From contig CAJXZG010000010.1 of NCBI GenBank assembly GCA_913063265.1, forward strand, positions 27,550 through 91,549: DNA of 64,000 bases. Direction: 5' to 3'. This DNA is from an uncultured Prolixibacteraceae bacterium. Lineage in GTDB: Bacteria > Bacteroidota > Bacteroidia > Bacteroidales > Prolixibacteraceae. Position numbers and translations under genes: made by a program. The notes beneath the pieces are model-generated. The model was given only the letters and a program-made list of their open reading frames with translations. It was not told the origin of the DNA and searched no databases. Shown here piece after piece: positions 18,012-27,624 of this stretch. Positions within the stretch are counted from its first letter, which is position 1, and each line of letters starts with the position of its first letter.

Positions 18012-21000
18012 ATGAAACTAAAACTTCTACTTTTACTTATTTTGCTGTCGTGTGGCATAGTAAATGCACAAAACGATACGATTAAAACCCTGATTTTTAC
18101 GCAGTATGCGGCAGGGGGAGATGTTGGTTGGCATACAGAAATAACCAATGTCGGTGATGAGCCAATTCAGATGGGAGATTTTAAATTGGTAAAACTTTCT
18201 CCTTATGTCGATTTTCAGATTTTTGACGAGAACACAGATGAATGGGGACCAAATCCTGCCTATTTCTTTTTTCCTGAAAGAATGCTTCAACCCGGAGAAT
18301 CCTATGTTGTTACAGGAGCCGTAGATTTTGGCCCTGCGCAATATCAGAAAAGAGTTCCGGGTTTTCAGGATACAGAACAACAAAAAAATCCTGACTGGTA
18401 TGAAGTAGCTGATTTGTTAATTCACTGGAAAGAGTATAAAAGTACACCTGAAGATATTGACAGTGTAACCACAGCCATTCCGGGATCAAAGGGATGGGGT
18501 GATATTTCCGGTATTTTGGGACACTGGAGAGGAAGAGATGGTTTTTATCTGGAACAACATTTACCAAACGGTGATTCGGTGGTTGTAGACCAGGTAAATT
18601 GTGTATTTGACAACGATGGTAAAAATCAGGATGCCGGTGGTTACGATGTTGCGGGTGTTGCATTGGCATCTGGACACAGTACAATAGTAAGAAAATTCGT
18701 AGTGAAATCGGGGAACCTTAAATTTAGAGAATCAAGAGGTGTGGGTGAAGACGATTCAGAATGGATGGTGGTTCCAAAAGAAGCAAGTCAATATCGGGAT
18801 CTTGTTTGGATTCATGGAAATCATGGAGATTATAACCTGGATGAAAATACACTGGAATCAGACTTAATTGATGTTGATTTTGCGGGAAAAGTAATTACTG
18901 TTCCATGGGGTACCCGGAGAGGTGATGGAATTATGCAACATATGGTTAAAAAGCCGGGAGTGGCTTGGGAATATATCCTGAATACCAATGTTGAAGATTC
19001 TTTGGCATTTGGATGTCGAACAGGTGATCAACTTAAAATTTATGTTTGCGGAAACGATCTGGATGTTGCAACTTTTGATATAGTAGTTGCTGATCCCACT
19101 GAAGAAACTAATGTGGTAATTCCTGTGGCTAATTTAGATGTTGGTGGCTGGTGGAGAAGAGCTGTGGAAAGAGGTGCAGGAGATTATGGTTGGCCCAGAG
19201 TATCTGAGAATGCATCAGGAATGGATACCATCTCAGGCCGTTGGCAGGGTGCAGGTACAAAAATTGGTATTCCTTATGCTACAAGGGTTGACAGTTTGAT
19301 ACAAATGCTTGAAAAACCTGCAAATGCTTCATGGGAATTTGTATGGGTTGATGATGTTGAAAGGCCCGATTTAAAAGAAGGTGATAAATTAAAAGTAACG
19401 GCTCAGAATGGTAATGTTAAGGAATATTACATTCAGGTACAGGAAAAACAGGTGAGCTCTAATGCATATTTAAGCTCTATCACCTGGCCCGATATCCCTG
19501 ATCATTATAAGGGATTGTTTGGATGGATTGGAGATACAATTCCAAATTTTGGTCCACAGGTGTACAATTACAAAGTTCAGGTCCCGCTTGATGTTGATGG
19601 AATACCCGCTTTGTTGGCTAAAACAGAAGATTTAAATGCAATTGTTGAAGTAAAAAGAGCTACCAGTTTATCAGGAACATTGGAAGATAGAACAGTTAGA
19701 TTTATCGTTACTGCGGAAGATGATAGTGTAATGCAGGTATACAGCATTGAATTAATAAAAGAGAAAGATCCAAGAAAACTTCAGCCATATGTGGCCGAGC
19801 CATTTATTTCAGAATCTGTTTTTGCCGATCAGTGGGCAAATTTCTTCACTGAAATAGTAAATCCGGGTAATCAGGCACTGGATTTAAGTGATTATATGAT
19901 TGTGTCCGGTTGGGTTTCCGATCCTGCAGGTGCAATAAGTCAGGCAAGCGGTGAAGGTGACTGGAATAACAGATATATGAGATATGTTCCTGGTTATAAG
20001 TGGGTTGATCAGCAGAACTGGGAAATAACTCCTTCCATGTTGGAGCAGGATTTAAATGTAAACTCAATTGTTTATCCTGGTGATGTGTTCTGTTTGGGGG
20101 CCATAGGTAATGATGGTCAAACAAAGCACCCTAACTTTGTGAATGATTATTGGTGGGTACCCGATCAACTTGATGTACAATTCAGAAATTCCGGTGGCTA
20201 TACCAATCCATGGAATGAATCAACAGGAGCAAATACAGCAGCAGGTAGCTGGGGAACAAGTACCTATCTTTTTAAAATCTTAAACGATTCAATTAAACAA
20301 GGTTTAAAGCCTGCTACTGACCCTGCCGATTTTGAATTAGTTGATGTTATTGGAATGGTTGACGGTTCAGGTTGGGTTGTTGGCGGATGGTCATATTGGG
20401 TAATGACCTGTAATATTATCAGAAAACCTGAAATTTATAAAGGTGTACCTGAACTTCAAAAATCATTTGGCACAAACGACGATGATTCAGAATGGTTACA
20501 TTACGACAGACCTTACTGGCAAGCTCAAAACGTTGGTTATCCTCGTGATATCTTATATGATGCTGCTGACCTAGGAAAACACTTTATGTATACTCCGACT
20601 TTTTACATGTCAACGGTAAGTTCGGTAGTTTATAAGGTAAGCGAAGGTTATTCAATGAAAGAATTTATCCGTGGTCCAAAAACAGGAACTACTGCGGCAG
20701 AATTCTTAAGCAATATTATAAAAGCCGATGATGGACAGAAATTAAAGCTTAAAGGTTCAAATGGTGAATTACCGGGAGATGCAGCGTTAAGTTTGAATGA
20801 TACTTTGATTGTAATGTCAGCCGATAGTGTTAATACTACAAAATATGTCATCGAAGTATCTGAAGATGGTTTGAGTTCAAATGCCATATTGACTTCAAAC
20901 AGATATAAAATTGACATAACTGCCAGCCCAAAAAGTTCTGTAGCAGAAGCAGGGACAGGAACTGTAACAGGATTCGAATATGGAACTTCATTAAGAACAA

Positions 21001-21971
21001 TTGTAGCCAATATTAATGTGCCTGCCGGTGCAAATATGGATATTGTAGACAGCGAAGGTGCGTATGTACCTTTAACAAAATTGAATTTCGATACAAGCTA
21101 TGTAAATGTAACTGTAAATAATAATACGTTCTTACATGTTACAGCTGAAGATGGAGTTACCGCTATTATTTATCAGTTAATTCCTGACGGAACGGAAAGT
21201 GATGCATTCTTAACTTCAGATGTTTATACAGTTTATCAGAAAAATACCTTGATTGATTTTGTTCCCAGAGGAACAAATGCTGCGGTATTCCTTTCAAATC
21301 TGGTTCCTTCCAGCGGTGCGAGCATTACGCTTGTTAATAAAATGGGGCAGGAAAGAATGGACGGAAACATTGTTCAGGATGATAAGGTTGTTGTTACTTC
21401 AGCAAACGGAATGAATTCCAGAGTTTATTACATTTCAATGCTTCCTACCGAATATATCAAAGAAACTTCTTACCTGGCTTACATATTATCAAATGTATAT
21501 ATGGTAGATCAGGTTTCATTAATGGTTAATGGAGTTTCTGGTACTGAACTTGTAGCAGATTTCTTAACAAAAATTGATGCAGTAGAAGGTGCAACCGCAA
21601 TGGTAGTTGATGCCGATGGAAATCCAAAAACTTCAGGTGATATTGACCGGGACGATATGGTTAAAGTAACATCGTTAGACGGAAAAGCAGTTGTTTATTA
21701 TAGTTTTGGTACTTTAACTTCAAGCAATATGTTCGATACAAATAATATCGAATTATATCCAAATCCAACAAATAATCACATTAATATTAGTGGAGTAAAA
21801 GACGGATACCAAATTCAGATTTATAACTCTGTTGGGGCAATCATTCGTGAAGTAAATGTTCAAAACAGTATTGAAACGATTACACTGTCAGACCAACCGG
21901 CAGGAATGTACATGGTTGTTGTAAAAGGTGAAGGAAAAATTGTTGGGCGATACAAAGCGCTCAAGAATTAG
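18012..21971 (+). CDS. 1319-residue T9SS-exported surface protein with lamin-tail-like and repeated beta-sandwich modules
   Basis: Large secreted protein with signal peptide 1-19 (ending GIVNA) and a C-terminal T9SS sorting domain (about 1247-1319: NIELYPNPTNNHINISG, then AGMYMVVVKGEGK), so it should be anchored to or released from the cell surface. Two lamin-tail-like regions are suggested by EITNVGDEPIQMGDFKLVK (near 38) and FTEIVNPGNQALDLSDYMI (near 612). From about 880 to 1240, units of about 100 residues recur with an FLSNI/FLTKI opening and a D-V-VTS-DG-V-Y strand. No catalytic motif was recognised. It is the first gene after the double operator and precedes two GH9 enzymes, so a glycan-binding or scaffold role is possible but is inference. 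A terminator-like hairpin follows. Confidence 0.72.
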   Translation: MKLKLLLLLILLSCGIVNAQNDTIKTLIFTQYAAGGDVGWHTEITNVGDEPIQMGDFKLVKLSPYVDFQIFDENTDEWGPNPAYFFFPERMLQPGESYVVTGAVDFGPAQYQKRVPGFQDTEQQKNPDWYEVADLLIHWKEYKSTPEDIDSVTTAIPGSKGWGDISGILGHWRGRDGFYLEQHLPNGDSVVVDQVNCVFDNDGKNQDAGGYDVAGVALASGHSTIVRKFVVKSGNLKFRESRGVGEDDSEWMVVPKEASQYRDLVWIHGNHGDYNLDENTLESDLIDVDFAGKVITVPWGTRRGDGIMQHMVKKPGVAWEYILNTNVEDSLAFGCRTGDQLKIYVCGNDLDVATFDIVVADPTEETNVVIPVANLDVGGWWRRAVERGAGDYGWPRVSENASGMDTISGRWQGAGTKIGIPYATRVDSLIQMLEKPANASWEFVWVDDVERPDLKEGDKLKVTAQNGNVKEYYIQVQEKQVSSNAYLSSITWPDIPDHYKGLFGWIGDTIPNFGPQVYNYKVQVPLDVDGIPALLAKTEDLNAIVEVKRATSLSGTLEDRTVRFIVTAEDDSVMQVYSIELIKEKDPRKLQPYVAEPFISESVFADQWANFFTEIVNPGNQALDLSDYMIVSGWVSDPAGAISQASGEGDWNNRYMRYVPGYKWVDQQNWEITPSMLEQDLNVNSIVYPGDVFCLGAIGNDGQTKHPNFVNDYWWVPDQLDVQFRNSGGYTNPWNESTGANTAAGSWGTSTYLFKILNDSIKQGLKPATDPADFELVDVIGMVDGSGWVVGGWSYWVMTCNIIRKPEIYKGVPELQKSFGTNDDDSEWLHYDRPYWQAQNVGYPRDILYDAADLGKHFMYTPTFYMSTVSSVVYKVSEGYSMKEFIRGPKTGTTAAEFLSNIIKADDGQKLKLKGSNGELPGDAALSLNDTLIVMSADSVNTTKYVIEVSEDGLSSNAILTSNRYKIDITASPKSSVAEAGTGTVTGFEYGTSLRTIVANINVPAGANMDIVDSEGAYVPLTKLNFDTSYVNVTVNNNTFLHVTAEDGVTAIIYQLIPDGTESDAFLTSDVYTVYQKNTLIDFVPRGTNAAVFLSNLVPSSGASITLVNKMGQERMDGNIVQDDKVVVTSANGMNSRVYYISMLPTEYIKETSYLAYILSNVYMVDQVSLMVNGVSGTELVADFLTKIDAVEGATAMVVDADGNPKTSGDIDRDDMVKVTSLDGKAVVYYSFGTLTSSNMFDTNNIELYPNPTNNHINISGVKDGYQIQIYNSVGAIIREVNVQNSIETITLSDQPAGMYMVVVKGEGKIVGRYKALKN

Positions 21972-22000
21972 TTTTAGTTTAATATTTTAAAAATTTACAG

Positions 22001-22027
22001 AGCCCGGGTTTTCGGGCTTTGTTTTTT
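22001..22027 (+). terminator. Intra-operon terminator or attenuator
   Basis: AGCCCG (22001-22006) and CGGGCT (22013-22018) pair around GGTTTT and run into TTGTTTTTT. It lies between the 1319-residue surface protein gene and the GH9 gene 18 bp further on. Partial termination here would make much more surface protein than enzyme. Confidence 0.7.
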
Positions 22028-22044
22028 GAAATTAATTAGAGAAA

Positions 22045-24966
22045 ATGAATAAGTTTTTTTTGACGATTTTTTTTGTGTGTTTTCTTTTGGGAACGGTACG
22101 TGCTTCCGATATTATTGAAATTATACCGATAACCAATAAAATTATTGCTCTTCATTTTGATGATGGTTATGCAGTATATCATAAAAAAGGACAAAAACGA
22201 AATAATGAAAGAGTAGTTGTAGAATTGTTGGATGTTAATCAGGCAGAAATGCTTTCCAGCTATTCAATTTCAAGTACAAGCGATGAAAATTATATAAAAG
22301 CGACAGAACCTGTTGATATCGGTCGAAAAACAAAAGGTTCTGAATTTACATGGATGTGCCAAAGCTGGAACAATGGCTGTGTCAATCGTGATCCTGATCA
22401 TGTAAAAGAACACTGGATTTATTTGTATTTGCCAGAAGCATTAAAAAATGGTCATCGATATATTTTAAATACAACAGATGTTGCAAATAATGGTAGTGTT
22501 TGGCATATTGTGTACAACGAAAAAAGATGCAATTCGCCTGCAATTCATACTAATTTATTAGGTTACAAACCTGAGGCAGTAGAAAAATTTGCGTATCTCT
22601 ATCATTGGGTGGGAGATAAAGGTAGTGTAAATCTTTCGGCTTATTCAAACAAAAGGTTTTATCTTATCGACCACTTTACTGAAGAAATGGTTTTTGAAGG
22701 AAAGGTAGATTTTCGAAAATCAAAAAACAATGTTGAAACAGGTCAGCCCAATGAAACACCCAACAATAACTTTTTGGGCGCTGATGTTTATCAATGCGAT
22801 TTCTCCGCTTTTAAACAACCCGGGAAATACCGACTTGTAATCGAGAACCTGGGATGTTCCAATCCTTTCAGAATTCAGGATGATATTTACCAACAGGTTT
22901 TTTATACCTCAATTCGGGGACTTTATCATAACCGCAGTGGAATTGCTCTTGAAGAACCTTATACCGGGTTTACCCGCCCGGCACCTCATAATCCATTAAC
23001 TACTCCAGGTTTTGCAGGAAAATTAAAATATACAACATCACGTTTTATCGACTGGAAAGATGGAGATCATTCATCCGCAGACAAACCTGCTATTGAAGCC
23101 GGAATTTTAGGCAGTATTAATAGCTGGGGTTGGTACCAGGATGCCGGTGACTGGGATGGATATATTTCACATTTAAAAGTGCCTTCCATTCTCATGTTTA
23201 GCTGGCAAATTGCTCCCGAAAACTATATCGACAATCAATTAAATCTTCCGGAAAGTGGAAACGGAATTCCTGATATTTTGGATGAGGCTGCTTTTCTGAT
23301 TCGTTATTTTCAGCGTACCCGTCAGTTAATTATTGAAAATGGTTACGGAACGGGTGGTGTGGGTGCCCGTGTTTGTGGCGACCATTTTGGTGGAGATGGA
23401 GAAGGTATTCCATCTTACGAAGATGTAAACCGCACTTATATAATTTCGGGAGAAGATCCACATTCAACCTATAAATATGCTGCTTTGGCTGCACAGTTTG
23501 CCTATATTCTGAATACTATGGAAATTAAAGATCCGGAAGGAATAAACTGGGAAACCGAAGCGCATGAGGCTTACCATTGGGCAAAAAACAACACCATGCC
23601 GGGCGACGAAGATCCAAAACCGGCAATGAAAGACAAACTCAGCGATTTTAGAGCTTATGCGGCGGCAATGCTATATCAGTTAACCGGAGAAGAAACTTAC
23701 AAAACACAAATGGAAAAAGATATGGCATGGTTAAGCGGCAGCAGTTCTCCCGGTGGGGAACAAATCTGGTCTGTTTTTACCGTGGCCGGTTTCCCTGATA
23801 GCCTGGATTCGGATCTAAAAACCAAAGCCAAACAAGCTATTATTAATGTTGCCAATAGTTATGTTTCAACTGCAAGTAAGCGTGCATGCCGCTGGGGAGG
23901 TAATTACTATTTTCCCATGTTAATTGGGCAGGCAACCACTCCTATGGTATTTGAAATTATAATGGGCTATCATCTGGTAAAAGACAGCAATCCGACACAA
24001 GCCGGATCATATTTAAAAGTTATTCAAAATACGGCTGATTACTTATTAGGTACAAATCCGTTAAATACTACCTGGATTACAGGGCTGGGAATCAAACAAC
24101 CGGGAAGAGTATTTCATATGGATTCATGGTATAACGGAAAAGAAGAAATGGCCCCGGGAATTACTCCTTATGGAGCTTATCGAGACCAAAGCTGGTTTAC
24201 CGGACAGGGAATCTGGGACGTAGCCTGGTCGTATAAATCCATTTATCCTTCGGATATTAACGAATGGCCCGGACATGAACGGTGGTTTGGAAATCATGGA
24301 ACACCTTTAAATGCCGAATTTACGATTCATCAAAATACAGTGCTGAATGCTGCAGTTTATGGATTTTTAGCAGGTGTGGCAAATCCTGATTTTAAAGACA
24401 ACCAAAAACCGGAAGTGTCAGAATTTCAGGTAAAACTTTCCAATGACTCCTTACGATTGGAGGCTCAGGTGTCCGACCCGGATGGGGAAAACACAATTCA
24501 TAAAGTTGAGTTTTATAACGACTGGCATAAAATCGGAGAGGCAAAAGCAGAACCTTTCAATATTAAATACAAACCCAAACCGGGAGAAAAAATAGAGATC
24601 AAAGCCAAAGTAATCGACGAACTGGGGGCGTATTCGTATTCCGAAATAAAATATGAAGGAGATATAATTACTTCGGATCTAAGATTGAAAAAAGGCAAAG
24701 TGAGGGTATTTCCAAATCCTTTTCAAAATGAAATAGAGTTTAGTATTTCAAATTCAAAATCAGAAAAACTTCAATTAGAAATATACAGTCTGACCGGGAA
24801 ATTGGTTTATTCTCAAGGGTTGAATCCAGACCCGGGATTTACCAAAAATATTACATGGTCTCCCGGTAAAAACAATATTCCCGCAGGAATGTATTTGTAC
24901 AAAATATTTAATCCCGGAAACTTAAATGCAGATCAATTTACAGGAAAAATATTTTACCAACTTTAA
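22045..24966 (+). CDS. GH9 family glycoside hydrolase with N-terminal Ig-like domain and T9SS tail (A1)
   Basis: Secreted inverting glycosidase of 973 residues. Signal peptide 1-20; an extra N-terminal beta domain; a cellulase-type Ig-like domain (about 170-285, ending DFSAFKQPGKYRLVIENLG); and the (alpha/alpha)6 GH9 barrel. Catalytic Asp pair D366/D369 is in YQDAGDWDGY, the PESGNGIPDILDEA motif follows, and the likely acid is E758 in NAEFTIHQN. An Ig-like region (about 800-880) and a T9SS sorting tail (about 890-973, VFPNPFQNEIEFSIS) end the protein. GH9 includes endoglucanases, glucosaminidases and other beta-glycosidases, so specificity is open. Its closest relative here by N-terminal sequence is the 768-residue protein at 33528. 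Confidence 0.88.
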   Translation: MNKFFLTIFFVCFLLGTVRASDIIEIIPITNKIIALHFDDGYAVYHKKGQKRNNERVVVELLDVNQAEMLSSYSISSTSDENYIKATEPVDIGRKTKGSEFTWMCQSWNNGCVNRDPDHVKEHWIYLYLPEALKNGHRYILNTTDVANNGSVWHIVYNEKRCNSPAIHTNLLGYKPEAVEKFAYLYHWVGDKGSVNLSAYSNKRFYLIDHFTEEMVFEGKVDFRKSKNNVETGQPNETPNNNFLGADVYQCDFSAFKQPGKYRLVIENLGCSNPFRIQDDIYQQVFYTSIRGLYHNRSGIALEEPYTGFTRPAPHNPLTTPGFAGKLKYTTSRFIDWKDGDHSSADKPAIEAGILGSINSWGWYQDAGDWDGYISHLKVPSILMFSWQIAPENYIDNQLNLPESGNGIPDILDEAAFLIRYFQRTRQLIIENGYGTGGVGARVCGDHFGGDGEGIPSYEDVNRTYIISGEDPHSTYKYAALAAQFAYILNTMEIKDPEGINWETEAHEAYHWAKNNTMPGDEDPKPAMKDKLSDFRAYAAAMLYQLTGEETYKTQMEKDMAWLSGSSSPGGEQIWSVFTVAGFPDSLDSDLKTKAKQAIINVANSYVSTASKRACRWGGNYYFPMLIGQATTPMVFEIIMGYHLVKDSNPTQAGSYLKVIQNTADYLLGTNPLNTTWITGLGIKQPGRVFHMDSWYNGKEEMAPGITPYGAYRDQSWFTGQGIWDVAWSYKSIYPSDINEWPGHERWFGNHGTPLNAEFTIHQNTVLNAAVYGFLAGVANPDFKDNQKPEVSEFQVKLSNDSLRLEAQVSDPDGENTIHKVEFYNDWHKIGEAKAEPFNIKYKPKPGEKIEIKAKVIDELGAYSYSEIKYEGDIITSDLRLKKGKVRVFPNPFQNEIEFSISNSKSEKLQLEIYSLTGKLVYSQGLNPDPGFTKNITWSPGKNNIPAGMYLYKIFNPGNLNADQFTGKIFYQL

Positions 24967-24975
24967 ACCTAAAGA

Positions 24976-27510
24976 ATGAAACATATTTTTATCGTCGTTT
25001 TAATCTTATTTGCTCAAGCTTCAGTTTTTGGACAGACGTTTAAAACCATTGCACCCAACGAAGCTTATTACGGACTGCAGGAAAAAGAAATTCAGGGAGT
25101 AAGCATCAAACAAGCATATAATTATCCGATTATTCGTCATTTGTATCGGGTTAATAAAAATACGCTGGCCTTAACGATTCATGCACAAGCACCTTTAAAC
25201 AAAGGAACACAGGAATACGTTCCGCATCCAACCGATAGCATTTTTGTTCCGAATGGGAAACAGGTTCCGGAGCATCTTTTTAAGGAAGCACTTATTGATG
25301 AATACCTGTCGCCTGAGCAACGTGCTGCCGGAAGTGCAGGAATACATATGTTTTTTTATCGAGAAGGCAAACCTTTTGGCTGGATTGTTGGAAGAGAAAA
25401 GAAACACTATTGGCCAATTCAGCCTATGCTTGGCGAAGCATTAAATATCGATCTGGCAGAGAATGTGAAAAGCTACAAATTGTATTCTGTGAACAACATA
25501 CTCTCGCCATCAAAAGTATACCGAAAAACCAAACCGCACAAAAAAGCTTCTACTGGTTCTGGATATGGAGGAGCACTGGGCGCGTATCACGAAATTTACC
25601 TGGAGTTTGATGGCGCTTTAACCGAGGATGAGGCCTATGTTTTAAGAACCGATGTTAACCTGGTAGAAAACTCTGAATTAAAATTTACACTCGATTCAAA
25701 ATCAATACGAAGCGAAGCAATCCAGGTAAACCAAAATGGTTATGAATTAGGACAAGCTTCAAAACAGGCTTTTCTTTCGTTTTGGCTGGGAAATGGTGGC
25801 AGTGTGGATTACAGCAGTTTTTCCATGTTTGAAGTTTGTGAAGCGCAAAATGGAAATCCAGTTTTTAAAGGAGAAATAAAATTGAAAACCAAGGCTAATC
25901 AGCCTGAATTAACTTCTAGAAAGCACGGTGAAGAAAATCAGTCGAAAACCAATTTTTATGTACTCGACTTTAGCGAATTGAATCAATCCGGAAAATATTA
26001 CGTGCATATTATTGGTTTGGGTAAATCTTTTGATTTCGAAATAAAAAAAGGGGTTTGGGAAGATGCTTTCAAAAAACAAATGTTTGGTTTTTATGCCCAA
26101 AGAAGCGGTTGCAGTTTAGAACCCGAAGTAAGTGCTTTTGTCAGAAAAAGAAATTTTCATCCCGAAGATACCCCCATCAGAAATGTTGACAAGGACAAGT
26201 TTTATGGTCATTTGGATCCTGATATTCGCCAGCAACATTCTTTATTCGATCAAATAAAATTTAGCATCGATATCACCTCTAACAACATGCAGGCCTGGGG
26301 TGGCTGGGCCGACGCAGCCGATTACGACAGAAATATCCGTCATGTATCTGCAGCCCGGAAAATGATTGAATTGTATTTGCTAAATCCAGAGTATTTTGAA
26401 AATCAAGTTCTTACTTTACCCGAAACAGAAAACCAAATACCGGATATTATTGACGAAGCACTGTGGTGTTTGGAACTCTGGCGCAGAACGCAGGAAAAAG
26501 ATGGGGAAGTAATATATGGAATTGAGTCGATTGCTCATCCCCGCCGTGGAGAACCCAGTTGGTACGATTCTTTACCGGTTGCTGTAATTCCCGGAAGTCC
26601 GTCGGATGCCTGTACTTATGCTTCGGCTGCTGCACTCGCGGCTTTGGCCTTTAATAACTACGATGCCGAATTGGCTGATAAATACCTTGAAAGTGCAAAA
26701 CTTGCCTATCAGTGGGCTAAGGAAAATATTTCGAATACGAGGTATGAAAAGAAAAAAGCTTCGGATACTGATAGAATTCTGGCCAGCCTGAGTTTGTATA
26801 AAAGCACATCGGAAAAAAAGTATGAAAAGGATTTTACAAATCTGGTAAAAGGTAAAAATGGAGAGGTAAATGTGAATACCGGAGCAGCAAGCGCTTTGTT
26901 TTTCTACCAGGAGCAAAACTCATCGGGGAAGAAAACAGAGAAGCTAAAAACTGAGATTCGAAATCAAATAATTAAAAAAGCGGACAGATTGATTGCCGGG
27001 GCGAAAGAATCCAATTATTTTCTTTTGCGCGAGCCCAACAATCCCTACGATTACTGGATCATTGAAAGTCGGAATTCTTCATATCTGATATTTGCCCATC
27101 AAATTACCAACGATGATAAATACCTGAACTCTTTGGTTAAAGCAAGCCAGTTTTCAATGGGGGCAAATCCGCTGAATTTAAGTTATACAACTGGTATTGG
27201 TACCCGGTATATCGAACCATTTTTACTCGATTGTGAATATGGCGGAATTAACTGGCCTGTAGGAATTGCGGCTTATGGCCCATCCATAGTCAATCCAAAA
27301 GGTCTCCCTGAAAATAGTTGGGGCTGGGACAAAAGAAAAGCCGAAAGTTATGGAAATTTGATGATGCCCAAATCGGTAATCGATTGGCCAATGTATGAGT
27401 TGTATTTCAGGTACATGGGATATCCGGCAATTAACGAATTTACAGTTCATCAGGGAATGGCAGAGCAGTTGTTTCGCTGGGGATATTTAGCAAGTATTTT
27501 TAATGATTAA
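24976..27510 (+). CDS. GH9-like glycoside hydrolase (B1)
   Basis: Secreted protein of 844 residues with signal peptide 1-19 (MKHIFIVVLILFAQASVFG), a long N-terminal beta region, an Ig-like domain ending FSELNQSGKYYVHIIGLG (about 335-353), and a GH9-type (alpha/alpha)6 barrel. The catalytic Asp pair is D446/D449 in GGWADAADYDRN, the barrel motif is LPETENQIPDIIDEA, and the candidate acid is E821 in INEFTVHQG. It has no T9SS tail, so it probably stays periplasmic. The start is 9 bp after the A1 stop, indicating co-transcription. It is clearly paralogous to the 858-residue protein at 36614. Confidence 0.85.
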   Translation: MKHIFIVVLILFAQASVFGQTFKTIAPNEAYYGLQEKEIQGVSIKQAYNYPIIRHLYRVNKNTLALTIHAQAPLNKGTQEYVPHPTDSIFVPNGKQVPEHLFKEALIDEYLSPEQRAAGSAGIHMFFYREGKPFGWIVGREKKHYWPIQPMLGEALNIDLAENVKSYKLYSVNNILSPSKVYRKTKPHKKASTGSGYGGALGAYHEIYLEFDGALTEDEAYVLRTDVNLVENSELKFTLDSKSIRSEAIQVNQNGYELGQASKQAFLSFWLGNGGSVDYSSFSMFEVCEAQNGNPVFKGEIKLKTKANQPELTSRKHGEENQSKTNFYVLDFSELNQSGKYYVHIIGLGKSFDFEIKKGVWEDAFKKQMFGFYAQRSGCSLEPEVSAFVRKRNFHPEDTPIRNVDKDKFYGHLDPDIRQQHSLFDQIKFSIDITSNNMQAWGGWADAADYDRNIRHVSAARKMIELYLLNPEYFENQVLTLPETENQIPDIIDEALWCLELWRRTQEKDGEVIYGIESIAHPRRGEPSWYDSLPVAVIPGSPSDACTYASAAALAALAFNNYDAELADKYLESAKLAYQWAKENISNTRYEKKKASDTDRILASLSLYKSTSEKKYEKDFTNLVKGKNGEVNVNTGAASALFFYQEQNSSGKKTEKLKTEIRNQIIKKADRLIAGAKESNYFLLREPNNPYDYWIIESRNSSYLIFAHQITNDDKYLNSLVKASQFSMGANPLNLSYTTGIGTRYIEPFLLDCEYGGINWPVGIAAYGPSIVNPKGLPENSWGWDKRKAESYGNLMMPKSVIDWPMYELYFRYMGYPAINEFTVHQGMAEQLFRWGYLASIFND

Positions 27511-27600
27511 CTTGGTGAAACTCTGTGTCTACTTTGTGTAGCTTCGTGTAACTATAATTACACAGAGATGCTCAAAGAATGCACAAAGGTGCTTAAAGAC
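27511..27600. repeat. Intergenic imperfect inverted repeat, copy 1
   Basis: A 90-bp element with arms of about 35-40 bases rich in CTTTGTG/CACAAAG words (for example ACTTTGTGTAG against GCACAAAGG), folding around TAATTACAC. A similar element lies at 30934-31025. Both directly follow secreted-hydrolase genes. Confidence 0.5.
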
Positions 27601-27624
27601 AGAAAAAACTAAAATTGACCTAAA

